A stretch of 54,680 nucleotides of DNA, from contig NZ_JAMZIK010000136.1 of NCBI RefSeq assembly GCF_024178315.1, positions 1 to 54,680 of the forward strand, given 5' to 3'. Origin of the DNA: Siccirubricoccus soli (lineage in GTDB: Bacteria > Pseudomonadota > Alphaproteobacteria > Acetobacterales > Acetobacteraceae). The translations under genes and the position numbers were made by a program. Shown in pieces: positions 15,706 through 24,343 of the stretch; the first letter of the stretch is position 1; every line of letters begins with the position of its first letter. The notes under the pieces were generated by a model that worked only from the letters and a program-made list of their open reading frames with translations, did not search any database and was not told where the DNA came from.

Positions 15706-16680
15706 TCAGGCCGGAAAAGGCGGCTTCTCGCCCCGCAGCAGCACGGCGTCCAGATTGTCCAGCGCCCGGTGGCCCATGGCGTCCCGCGTCTCGACCGTGG
15801 CGCTGCCGAGATGCGGCAGCAGCACGACGTTCTCCAGCGCGAAATAGCCCGGATTCACCCGCGGCTCGCCGTCATAGACATCGAGGCCGGCGGCGCGGAC
15901 CTGGCCGGATTGCAGCGCGGCGATCAGCGCCGCGTCGTCCACCGTGGTGCCGCGGCCGGTATTCACCACGATGGCGCCGCGCTTCAGCCTGGCGATGCGG
16001 GCGGCGTTCAGCCAGTGGCGGGTGGCCGCGCTGCCCGGGATGTGCATGGAGAGCACGTCGATGCCGCCGAGGAACTCGGCCTCATCCGCGTGCCAGATGG
16101 CGCCCTGCTCCAGTTCCGGGGCCAGGCGCCGGCGGCCATGATAGTGGACCTCCATGCGGACGCCGCGGGCCATCGCCGCCATCTCCCGCCCGATGCGGCC
16201 GAGGCCGAGGATGCCGAGCGTCTTGCCCTCCAGCGTCACGCCCATGAGCTGGGTCGGCGCCCAGCCCTGCCATTGCCCGGCGCGGACCATCCGCTCCCCC
16301 TCCCCGGCGCGGCGGGCGGCCATGAGGAGGAGGGTGAAGGCGATCTCGGCGGTGGCGAAGGAGAGCACGTCCGGCGTGTTCGCCACCTGGATGCCACGGG
16401 CGCGGGCGGCCTCCAGGTCGATATGGTCGGTGCCGACGGAGAAGGTGGAGAGCAGCTTCACCGAGGCGGGCAGACCGGCGATGCAGGCGGCGTCCAGCCG
16501 GTCCCCGGCGGCGCAGAGGATGCCCTGGGCGGAGATGGCGGCGGCGCGGCGGATGATCTCGGCGGCGTCGGTGGACCAGGGCTCGTCATTCGGGTTCAGC
16601 GCGGCGGCATAGTCGCGGGCGGCGCGGGCCTCGATGGCCTCCGGCAGGTGGCGGGTGACGAGCAGGGGGGGCTTGGCCAT
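15706..16680 (-). CDS. D-2-hydroxyacid dehydrogenase (glyoxylate/hydroxypyruvate reductase type)
   Basis: The 324-aa protein has a Rossmann motif GILGLGRIGRE (about residue 155), the catalytic Arg in VNTGRGT, Glu in YDGEPRV and His in LPHLGSAT. STFSVGTDHIDLEAA is typical of the NAD(P)H-dependent glyoxylate/hydroxypyruvate reductases. AAGGAG precedes ATG 16680. It may return glyoxylate to glycolate, complementing glcDE 4 kb away, but substrate choice within this family cannot be read reliably. Divergent from the SDR gene with 227 bases between. Confidence 0.85.
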   Translation of the reverse strand: MAKPPLLVTRHLPEAIEARAARDYAAALNPNDEPWSTDAAEIIRRAAAISAQGILCAAGDRLDAACIAGLPASVKLLSTFSVGTDHIDLEAARARGIQVANTPDVLSFATAEIAFTLLLMAARRAGEGERMVRAGQWQGWAPTQLMGVTLEGKTLGILGLGRIGREMAAMARGVRMEVHYHGRRRLAPELEQGAIWHADEAEFLGGIDVLSMHIPGSAATRHWLNAARIARLKRGAIVVNTGRGTTVDDAALIAALQSGQVRAAGLDVYDGEPRVNPGYFALENVVLLPHLGSATVETRDAMGHRALDNLDAVLLRGEKPPFPA

Positions 16681-16907
16681 GGGCGTCTCCTTCGCGTGGC
16701 CCTTGGTGTAGCAGGGCTTGGCCGGCTTGCCAGCGCGGGAGGTGCCGGCGGCGCCAGGCTTGCCAGCGCCCTGGCCGAAGGGCAGGGTCGCCGGCCCAGG
16801 GCAGGTCGCTGCGGCGATGGCCCTGGAGCTGGCGGATTCGGCGGCAGGGCCAGCCGGTCGGCCGGCACCGGTGATGGTGCCGCCGCGGCGGAACAGGGAG
16901 AGAGACC

Positions 16908-17699
16908 ATGGATCTCGGGTTGCAGGGCAAGCGCGCCCTGGTGATGGGCGGCACCAAGGGGCTCGGCCGGTCGATCGCCGATGCGCTGGCGGCGGAGGGC
17001 GCGTCCATCGTCATCAGCGGCCGCGACCAGGGGCGGCTGGACCAGGCGGCGGCGGAGTTGAAGGCCAAGGGGGCGCCGAGCGCCTCCGGCGTGGTGGCCG
17101 ATGTCGCCAGCAGCGCCGACATGGACAAGCTGGCGGCAGCCGCCGAGAAGGCACTGGGCGGCGTCGACATCCTGGTGCTGAACCATGGCGGCCCGCCGCC
17201 CTGCACCGCGTCCGAGATCACCGAACCGGCCCTGCTGGAGTGGTTCCAGCACATCGTCGTCTCCCCCATCCGCATCACCAACGCCCTGCTGCCGAAAATG
17301 CGGGAGCGGGGCTGGGGGCGGATCATCGTGGTGGGCAGCACCGGCATGCAGCATCCGATCCCGACGCTCGCGCTCTCCAACACGCTGCGCGCTTCGATCT
17401 GGGGCTGGCTGAAGACGCTTTCCGGCGAGGTGGCGAAGGATGGCGTGACGATGAACGTCCTGGCGCCCGGCACCATCCAGACCGACCGGGTGACCCAGAC
17501 CACCACCAAGCGGGCGCAGCAGCTCAACATCAGCTTCGAGGATGCGCTGGCCCAGGCGGCGGCGGAGATCCCGGCCGGGCGGCTGGGGGTGCCGGACGAC
17601 TACGGGCCGATGGGCGCGTTTCTTGCAAGCGAGAAGGCCGGCTACATCACCGGCAGCCTGATCCGCGTCGATGGCGGGCGGGTGCGCGGCATGGTGTAG
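16908..17699 (+). CDS. SDR-family protein lacking the YxxxK active site
   Basis: The 263-aa Rossmann protein has the nucleotide motif MGGTKGLGRSIA and LVLNHGGP in place of NNAG. Where classical SDRs have Ser...Tyr-x3-Lys it reads GSTGMQHP...SNTLRAS, so Tyr becomes Ser and Lys becomes Arg. This atypical pattern is known for a BKR-like SDR subgroup and suggests altered or lost oxidoreductase chemistry. The C-terminus YITGSLIRVDGG is normal. GGGAGAGAG precedes the ATG. It is the first gene of a probable operon with the amidohydrolase and hyuAB (75-base gap). Confidence 0.82.
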   Translation: MDLGLQGKRALVMGGTKGLGRSIADALAAEGASIVISGRDQGRLDQAAAELKAKGAPSASGVVADVASSADMDKLAAAAEKALGGVDILVLNHGGPPPCTASEITEPALLEWFQHIVVSPIRITNALLPKMRERGWGRIIVVGSTGMQHPIPTLALSNTLRASIWGWLKTLSGEVAKDGVTMNVLAPGTIQTDRVTQTTTKRAQQLNISFEDALAQAAAEIPAGRLGVPDDYGPMGAFLASEKAGYITGSLIRVDGGRVRGMV

Positions 17700-17774
17700 C
17701 GGTTCCGGGGTGCTTCGGGCCTTCCGGGTCCGGGGCGCCCGGCGGTGTGGAATTGCTTGTTCTGGAGGCTGGTG

Positions 17775-19040
17775 GTGCTCCCCAATCTGACGCCGGATGT
17801 CGCGCTGGCGGCGAAGCTGTTCGATGAGTTGCGGGCCAAAAGCTTCGACGGTGTCGGCATCACCCGCGAAGCCTATGGGCCGGGGGAGCGCATGGCGCAT
17901 GCCCTGATGGCCGAGACGGCGGACCGGCTGGGGCTGGAGCGCAGGACCGACCCGGTCGGCAATCTCTACATGACCCTGCCGGGCGCGGACCGGGCGGCGA
18001 AGCAGGTGATCCTCGGCAGCCACCTGGACAGCGTGCAGCAGGGCGGGAATTTCGACGGCGCGGCGGGCGTGCTGGCCGGGCTGGCGGCGGTGGCCGGCAT
18101 GCAGCGGGCCGGCTTCACGCCCGCGCGGGACGTGACGGTGATGGTGACCCGCGCCGAGGAGGCGGGGGCGTGGTTCCCCACCTCTTTCCCCGGCTCCCGC
18201 GGCGCGCTGGGGCGGCTGGCGGCGGCCGAGCTGGAGGTGAAGCGGATGGATACCGGCCGCAGCCTCGCCGACCATATGGCGGAGGAGGGGTTCGACCCCG
18301 GCTTCGTCCGGCGCGGCGAGCGGGTGCTGGGCCCCGATAACGTCGCCGCCTATCTGGAAGTGCATATCGAGCAGGGGCCGGTGCTGGAGGCGGAGGGGAT
18401 CCCCATCGGCATCGTCACCGGCATCCCCGGCAGCCGGCGGCTGCGGGCGGCGCGGGTGCTGGGCGAGACCAACCATTCCGGCGGCACGCCGCGGAAGTAC
18501 CGCCGCGACGCTGCCATGGCGCTGGCGGAGCTCGCCGTGACGCTGGACGAGGAATGGGTGCGGCTGGAAGCCCGCGGCCACCGGCTGGTGGTGACCTTCT
18601 GCGTCATGGGCACCACGGCGGAGGCGGGCTTCACCAAGATCCCCGGCGAGGCGGTGTTCCAGCTCGACGTCCGCAGCCAGGATCTGCGCTGCACCGACCG
18701 GATCTACGAGGTTCTGTACGAGGCCGTCGCCCGGATCGAGGCGCGGCGCGGCGTGCGCTTCGAACTGGGCGAGGAGGGCGGCAGCCGGCCCTCGTCCATG
18801 GATGACGGCGTGCAGGCAGCGCTGAAGCGCGCCGCCGAGGCGCTCTCCATCCCCCATCTCATCATGCCGAGCGGTGGCGGCCATGACGCGGTCGCCTTCG
18901 CGCAGGCGGGCATTCCTGCGGGCATGCTCTTCGTGCGCAACCAGCACGGCAGTCACAACCCGAAGGAAGCCATGCGGATCGAGGATTTTGCGGAAGCGTG
19001 CAAGGTGGCGCAGCGCTTTGCGGCGGAGTACGGCGCATGA
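17775..19040 (+). CDS. M20-family amidohydrolase (N-carbamoyl-L-amino-acid hydrolase / allantoate amidohydrolase type)
   Basis: The 421-aa protein starts at GTG 17775, picked because GGAGG lies six bases upstream. Zn ligand motifs are visible: SHLDSV, NFDGAAGV, RAEEAGAWF, EVHIEQGP and GGGHDAVAF. The family cleaves N-carbamoyl amino acids, allantoate or ureidoglycolate-like substrates with release of CO2 and ammonia. It overlaps hyuA by ATGA, so in context it likely opens or finishes a product of the HyuAB hydantoinase. The exact substrate is open. Confidence 0.85.
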   Translation: MLPNLTPDVALAAKLFDELRAKSFDGVGITREAYGPGERMAHALMAETADRLGLERRTDPVGNLYMTLPGADRAAKQVILGSHLDSVQQGGNFDGAAGVLAGLAAVAGMQRAGFTPARDVTVMVTRAEEAGAWFPTSFPGSRGALGRLAAAELEVKRMDTGRSLADHMAEEGFDPGFVRRGERVLGPDNVAAYLEVHIEQGPVLEAEGIPIGIVTGIPGSRRLRAARVLGETNHSGGTPRKYRRDAAMALAELAVTLDEEWVRLEARGHRLVVTFCVMGTTAEAGFTKIPGEAVFQLDVRSQDLRCTDRIYEVLYEAVARIEARRGVRFELGEEGGSRPSSMDDGVQAALKRAAEALSIPHLIMPSGGGHDAVAFAQAGIPAGMLFVRNQHGSHNPKEAMRIEDFAEACKVAQRFAAEYGA

Positions 19041-21139
19041 GCGCGCGTCTGGCTGCCCAGGGTGGCGGAGCCGCCCGTCTCGCGGTGGATATCGGCGGCA
19101 CCTTCACCGATGTGGCCGTGGAGCAGGGCGAGCGCCGCTGGACCGGCAAGGTGCTGACCACGCCGCAGGCGCCGGAGCTCGGCGTACTGGAGGGCGTGAA
19201 GCTGGTGCTGGAAAAGGCCGGGCTGGCACCCGCCGACATCGCCCTCGTCATCCATGGCACCACCCTGGCGACCAATGCGGTCATCGAGCGCAAGGGCGCG
19301 AAGACCGCGCTGCTGACGACGGAGGGCTTCCGCGACGTCCTCGCCCTCGGCAATGAGAGCCGCTACGACCAGTACGATCTGAACATTGAGCTGCCGCAGC
19401 CTTTGGTGCCGCGGCGCTGGCGCCTGCCGGTGACGGAACGGCTGGACAATACCGGCAAGGTGCTGCTGCCGCTGGATGAGGCGGCCGTCGCGCGGCATGT
19501 GGCGTTCATGCGCGCCGAGGGCATCGAGGCGGTGGCGATCGGCTTCCTCCACGCCTTCGTCAACCCGGCGCATGAGAAGCAGGCGGCGGCGATCCTGCAG
19601 CGCCTCTGGCCGGAGGTGCCGGTCTCGCTGAGCAGCGAGGTCTCGCCGGAGATGCGGGAGTGGGAGCGGTTCAGCACCACCGCCGCCAACGCCTATGTGC
19701 AGCCGTTGATGGCCAGCTACCTGAAGCGGCTGGAAGTGGGGCTGCGCGAGGGCGGCCTTGCCTGCCCGGTCTTCATGATGCTCTCGGGCGGCGGGCTGAC
19801 CACGCTGGAGACGGCGCGGCGCTTCCCCATCCGCCTGGTGGAAAGCGGGCCGGCCGGCGGTGCCATCTTCTCCGCGCATGTCGCGAAGCAGCGCGGGCTG
19901 ACGGAAGTGCTCTCCTTCGACATGGGCGGCACCACGGCGAAGGTCTGCCTGATCGACCAGTACCAGCCCCAGGCCAGCCGGACCTTCGAGGTGGCGCGGG
20001 TGGGCCGCTTCAAGAAGGGCTCCGGCCTGCCGCTGCGCATCCCGGTCATCGAGATGGTGGAGATCGGCGCCGGTGGTGGCTCCCTGGCTGCCGTTGACAG
20101 CATGGGGCGGATCACCGTGGGGCCGGAGAGCGCCGGCGCCGATCCGGGGCCGGCCTGCTATGGCCGCGGCGGCGCGAAGCCGGCGGTGACGGATGCGAAC
20201 CTGGCGCTCGGCCGCTACGACCCGGAGCATTTCGCCGGCGGCGCGCTGCGCCTCTACCCGGAACGTTCGCGCGATGCGCTGGTGGCCGAGGTGGGCGGCC
20301 GGCTCGGCCTCTCGGCGGAGATGGCGGCGCTTGGCGTTGTCGAGATGGTGGACGAGAACATGGCGAATGCCGCCCGCGTCCATGCCATCGAGAGCGGCAA
20401 GGGCTTCGAGGGCCGCACCATCATCGCCTTCGGTGGCGGCGGGCCGGTGCATGGCTACCGCGTGGCGGAGAAGATCGGGGTGAAGCGGCTGCTGGTGCCG
20501 AGCGGCGCCGGCGTCGGCTCCGCCATCGGCTTCCTGCGGGCGCCGGTGGCCTATGAGGTGGTGCGCAGCCTCTACCAGCGTTTTGCGAGTTTCGATGTCG
20601 GCGCGGTGAATGCGCTGCTGACGGAGATGTCGCGGGAGGCCGCCGCGGTGGTGGCGAAGGGCGCCTTCGGGGCGCGGACGGTGGAGGGCCGCCTCGCCTA
20701 TATGCGCTATGTCGGCCAGGGGCATGAGATCGCGGTGAAGCTGCCCGCGCGCGACCTGACCGCGGCGGATGTGCAGGCGATCCGCGCCGCCTACGACGCC
20801 GAGTACATCAAATTCTACGACCGGCCGGTGCCGGGCAGCGATGTGGAGATCCTGAGCTTCGCCGTGACGGTGGCGACCGAGGTGCCGGCGGTGGAACCGG
20901 CGGCGGAGGTGGAGGCGGCGCCTGCCCCCGCGCCGATCCGCCAGCAGCAGGTGCGGGACACCACCACGGGCGAGGTGACGGAATGGGCGGTGTATGACCG
21001 CGCGGCGATGGCGCCGGGCGCCGTCGTCGCCGGGCCCTGCATCGTGGCGGAGGCGGAGACGAGCACGCTGGTGGGGCGCGGCTGGTCCTGCCGGATGGAT
21101 GGGCTGGGGTATTTGGATCTGACGCAGGAGAGCGCGTGA
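19037..21139 (+). CDS. hyuA: Hydantoinase/oxoprolinase family subunit A
   Basis: The 700-aa protein has the actin/ASKHA-like phosphate loop VDIGGTFTDV near the N-terminus, then IHGTTLATNAVIERKGAK, the second phosphate motif FDMGGTTAKV and EIGAGGGSLA. These define the HyuA/OplA ATP-dependent ring-opening family (N-methylhydantoinase, 5-oxoprolinase, acetone carboxylase relatives). ATGA overlap with the amidohydrolase and 1-base overlap with hyuB make a coupled set. It needs HyuB for activity. Confidence 0.9.
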   Translation: MSARLAAQGGGAARLAVDIGGTFTDVAVEQGERRWTGKVLTTPQAPELGVLEGVKLVLEKAGLAPADIALVIHGTTLATNAVIERKGAKTALLTTEGFRDVLALGNESRYDQYDLNIELPQPLVPRRWRLPVTERLDNTGKVLLPLDEAAVARHVAFMRAEGIEAVAIGFLHAFVNPAHEKQAAAILQRLWPEVPVSLSSEVSPEMREWERFSTTAANAYVQPLMASYLKRLEVGLREGGLACPVFMMLSGGGLTTLETARRFPIRLVESGPAGGAIFSAHVAKQRGLTEVLSFDMGGTTAKVCLIDQYQPQASRTFEVARVGRFKKGSGLPLRIPVIEMVEIGAGGGSLAAVDSMGRITVGPESAGADPGPACYGRGGAKPAVTDANLALGRYDPEHFAGGALRLYPERSRDALVAEVGGRLGLSAEMAALGVVEMVDENMANAARVHAIESGKGFEGRTIIAFGGGGPVHGYRVAEKIGVKRLLVPSGAGVGSAIGFLRAPVAYEVVRSLYQRFASFDVGAVNALLTEMSREAAAVVAKGAFGARTVEGRLAYMRYVGQGHEIAVKLPARDLTAADVQAIRAAYDAEYIKFYDRPVPGSDVEILSFAVTVATEVPAVEPAAEVEAAPAPAPIRQQQVRDTTTGEVTEWAVYDRAAMAPGAVVAGPCIVAEAETSTLVGRGWSCRMDGLGYLDLTQESA

Positions 21140-22809
21140 TGAAGGAAACCGGAGCCCTCGCCACCATCCAGCGCCAGATCCAGTGGAACCGCCTGATCGC
21201 GGTGGTGGAGGAGCAGGCGCAGACCATGATCCGCACTGCCTTCAGCACCACGGTGCGGGAGGCGGGCGACCTCTCCGCCGGCATCTTCGACCTGCAGGGC
21301 CGGATGCTGGCCCAGGCCGTCACCGGCACGCCGGGCCATGTGAATTCCATGGCGGAAAGCGTCGGCCACTTCCTGGCGAAATTCCCCGCCGCGGGGATGC
21401 AGCCGGGCGACCACTACATCACCAACGATCCCTGGCTGGGCACCGGCCACCTGCATGACCTCACCGTGGTCACGCCGGCCTTCCGCCGCGGGAAGATCGT
21501 CGGCCTCTTCGCCAACACCGCGCATATCATCGATATCGGCGGGCTCGGCATGGGGCCGGAGGGGCGGAGCGTCTTCGAGGAAGGGCTCTACATCCCCATC
21601 GTGAAGTGCTTCGACCGCAACGTGCCGAACGAGACCTTCTTCGACTTCATCCGCGCGGGCAGCCGCACGCCGGTGGAGCTGGAGGGCGACATCTACAGCC
21701 TCTGCGCCTGCAACGACGCCGGCGCCAAGCGGCTGGTGGAGATGCTGGACGAGTTCGACATGGACAGCATCGACCCGCTGGCCGAGTACATCTTCGAGAG
21801 CTCGCTGCGCGCGACCATCGAGGAGATCCGCAAGCTGCCGCGCGGCACCTTCCGTGCCCAGATCAGGTCGGACGGCTATGAGGCGCCGGTGACGCTGAAC
21901 GCCGCCATGACCATCGAGGAGGAGCGGATCGTGGTGGATTACGCCGGGACCTCCGGCCTCTCCACCCGCGGCATCAACGTGCCGCCGGCCTATTGCCGCG
22001 CCTATTCCTGCTTCGGCATCAAATGCGTGGTGGCGCCGGAGATTCCGAACAACTGGGCCTCGCTGTCGCCCTTCCAGATGGAGATCCCGGAAGGCTGCAT
22101 CCTGAACGCGCCGTGGCCCTATCCGGTGAGCGTGCGGCATGTGGTGGGGCAGCTGCTGCCGGACCTGATGATGGGGTGCCTGCATCAGGCGGTGCCGGGG
22201 CGGGTGAATGCCGAGGGCGCCTCCGCCCTGTGGAATCCGCCGCTCCGCGGTGGCTCCCAGGTCTCCGGCCAGGCGGCGGAGGTGGAGGATTTCGAGATCA
22301 TCACCTTCAACTCCGGCGGCACCGGCGCGCGGCCGGAGAAGGATGGGCTGGACGGCATCGCCTTCCCCTCCGGCGTCAGGACCATGCCGGTGGAGGCGAC
22401 GGAGAATGTCGCGCCGGTGATCTTCTGGAAGAAGGAGCTGCGGCCGGATTCCGCCGGGGCGGGGAAGACGCGGGGCGGCTTCGGCCAGGTCATGGAGATC
22501 GGCACCAAGGGCGAGGCGGAATTCGCGGTGAACGCGATCTTCGACCGCGTGGCCAACCCGCCGAAGGGCCGCGATGGCGGCGGCGAGGGCGCGGCCGGCT
22601 GGGTGGGGCTGAACGACGCCAATGGCACGCCGCTGCGGACCAAGGGGTTCCAGATCGTTCCCAAGGGGCGGCGGCTGCTGCTGAAGCTGCCGGGCGGCGG
22701 CGGCATGGGAGACCCGAAGGCGCGCGATCCGGAGCTGGTGAGGCGCGACGTGGTGGATGGGCTGATCACCCGCGCCGCGGCAAAGGAGATCTACGGCGTC
22801 GAGGTGTAG
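21139..22809 (+). CDS. hyuB: Hydantoinase/oxoprolinase family subunit B
   Basis: The protein is 556 aa from ATG 21139, with AGGAG eight bases upstream; GTG 21136 is an in-frame alternative. Family blocks are clear: VVEEQAQTMIRTAFST, REAGDLSAGIFD, GHVNSMAES, TNDPWLGTGHLHDLT and the C-terminal LPGGGGMGDPKARD. Together with HyuA it forms an ATP-dependent amide-ring hydrolase. Candidate substrates are hydantoins, 5-oxoproline or N-methylated cyclic ureas. Confidence 0.9.
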   Translation: MKETGALATIQRQIQWNRLIAVVEEQAQTMIRTAFSTTVREAGDLSAGIFDLQGRMLAQAVTGTPGHVNSMAESVGHFLAKFPAAGMQPGDHYITNDPWLGTGHLHDLTVVTPAFRRGKIVGLFANTAHIIDIGGLGMGPEGRSVFEEGLYIPIVKCFDRNVPNETFFDFIRAGSRTPVELEGDIYSLCACNDAGAKRLVEMLDEFDMDSIDPLAEYIFESSLRATIEEIRKLPRGTFRAQIRSDGYEAPVTLNAAMTIEEERIVVDYAGTSGLSTRGINVPPAYCRAYSCFGIKCVVAPEIPNNWASLSPFQMEIPEGCILNAPWPYPVSVRHVVGQLLPDLMMGCLHQAVPGRVNAEGASALWNPPLRGGSQVSGQAAEVEDFEIITFNSGGTGARPEKDGLDGIAFPSGVRTMPVEATENVAPVIFWKKELRPDSAGAGKTRGGFGQVMEIGTKGEAEFAVNAIFDRVANPPKGRDGGGEGAAGWVGLNDANGTPLRTKGFQIVPKGRRLLLKLPGGGGMGDPKARDPELVRRDVVDGLITRAAAKEIYGVEV

Positions 22810-22817
22810 CGCCGGGC

Positions 22818-22843
22818 GGGCGCCGGGGCTTGCCCCGGCGCCC
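22818..22843. terminator. Strong hairpin between hyuB and the convergent serine hydrolase
   Basis: GGGCGCCGGGG pairs with CCCCGGCGCCC around CTTG, an 11-bp perfect stem lying eight bases after the hyuB stop. Confidence 0.75.
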
Positions 22844-22851
22844 CTTCTGCC

Positions 22852-24186
22852 TCACCCCCGCCGCAGGCTCTCCACCATCGCCCCATAGACCACATCCTTC
22901 CAGATCATCCGCGTCCGCACGCGGTTGCTCGGGCCCTGGGCCATCAGGATCGCCACCAGCCCCTCCGCCCGGTCGATGGTGAAGCTGGTGCCCCAGGCGC
23001 CGGCCCACATCGCATCGCCCGGGCTGCCCGGCGCCGTGCCCATGCCATCCGCCAGCCGCACCCCGAAGCCCAGGCCGAAGCCATAGCCCGGCCCGGTGGA
23101 GGCGGTGGGGCTGCCCGCCATGCCGGTGATGTGGTTGGACATCATGAAATTCACCACCGGCGCCGCCAGGTAGCGCCGCCCCTCCAGCACCCCGCCATTC
23201 GCCATCATCTGCGCGAAGCGGATGTAGTCCGCGGCGGTGGAGACGAGGCCGGCGCCGCCCTTCAGGTAGCTGGTCGCGCGCTCATCGGTCAGGATGCGGT
23301 ACTGCGCCCACATCGTCGCCTTCTGCGGGTCGCTGTCCGGGGCCTCCGCCAGCCGGGCGCGCTTCTCCGGCGGCACGAACCAATGCGTGTCCCGCATGCC
23401 GAGCGGGGCGAGCAGCCGCTCCTCCATCGCCTGGTCCAGCCGCTTGCCGGCGACGCGGGAGACCAGCAGTCCCAGCACATCCGTGGCGATGGAGTAGAAG
23501 AAGGTGGTGCCCGGCTGGAAGGCCAGCGGAATGGCGCCGAGCTGCCGCAGCATCTCCTCGCCGCCGATCGGGCCGCGCCCGGCCTCGATATTCGCCTCCT
23601 CATAGGCCGCCTTGATGCGCGGGGAGGGCGAGGCGCCGGAATAGACGAAGCCCGCCGTGTGCCGCAGCAGGTCGTGGATGGCGGGCTGGCGCGTGGCCGG
23701 GACCAGCTCGCTCTGGTCGTCCTGCCGCTGCTCCACCTTCAGGTCGCGCAGTTCCGGCAGCACCTCGGCGATCGGGTCGTCCAGCTTCATCCGCCCTTCC
23801 TCCACCAGCATCAGCGCCAGCGCGGAGGTGAGTGGCTTGGTCATGCTGGCCTGGAGGAAGATGGCGTCGCGCGGCATGGGCTTCGTCTTCGCCGCGTCCT
23901 GATGGCCATAGGCCTCGAAATGGATGATCTCGCCCTGGCGCGCGATGAGGGTGACGGCGCCGGGGAAGGAGCCGCGCTCCGCCTCCGCCTGCATCACGCC
24001 GGCGATGCGGCCGAGGCGTTCACGCGAGAAGCCCCGCACCAGCGGCGACGACGCGGGCGGGCGCGCAGCGGGCGGCGCGGCGGGCGGGCGCGGCAGGGGC
24101 TGGGCGGCGGCCGGCTGGGCGGTGGCGGCAAGGCCGGCGACGGCGCCGGCCAGCGCCTGGCGGCGCCCGGTGAAGCTCTGCGTCAT
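22852..24186 (-). CDS. Serine beta-lactamase-like hydrolase (class C / EstB type), exported
   Basis: The protein is 444 aa. The N-terminus has twin arginines (TFTGRRQALAGAVAG-like) and an Ala-rich stretch ending PAAAQ, suggesting Tat or Sec export. The catalytic SxxK is Ser114-Met-Thr-Lys117; the Tyr of the YxN motif is Tyr231 (FYSIAT, so the Asn is not conserved). Such proteins are usually esterases or D-amino-acid peptidases rather than antibiotic resistance enzymes. GGAGGAACGC precedes ATG 24186. It is divergent from the D-aminoacylase gene (157-base spacer). Confidence 0.85.
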   Translation of the reverse strand: MTQSFTGRRQALAGAVAGLAATAQPAAAQPLPRPPAAPPAARPPASSPLVRGFSRERLGRIAGVMQAEAERGSFPGAVTLIARQGEIIHFEAYGHQDAAKTKPMPRDAIFLQASMTKPLTSALALMLVEEGRMKLDDPIAEVLPELRDLKVEQRQDDQSELVPATRQPAIHDLLRHTAGFVYSGASPSPRIKAAYEEANIEAGRGPIGGEEMLRQLGAIPLAFQPGTTFFYSIATDVLGLLVSRVAGKRLDQAMEERLLAPLGMRDTHWFVPPEKRARLAEAPDSDPQKATMWAQYRILTDERATSYLKGGAGLVSTAADYIRFAQMMANGGVLEGRRYLAAPVVNFMMSNHITGMAGSPTASTGPGYGFGLGFGVRLADGMGTAPGSPGDAMWAGAWGTSFTIDRAEGLVAILMAQGPSNRVRTRMIWKDVVYGAMVESLRRG

Positions 24187-24343
24187 GGCGTTCCTCCGGC
24201 AGGTCCTGGCCCGCCCGGGCGAATCCTGCCCTCCGCCACTGCCCGCCGGCAAGCCCGGGCAGCCACCGGCCTCTCCCCCTGGCGTCGCGCGCCGCGGCGG
24301 GACATCATCGGCCCTTCACTGACCGATCCGGACGCGCATCGCC

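Noticed and set aside
22852-24186. Beta-lactamase-like gene as an antibiotic-resistance determinant
   Set aside because: The YxN Asn is absent and the context is catabolic, so an esterase or peptidase role is more likely.
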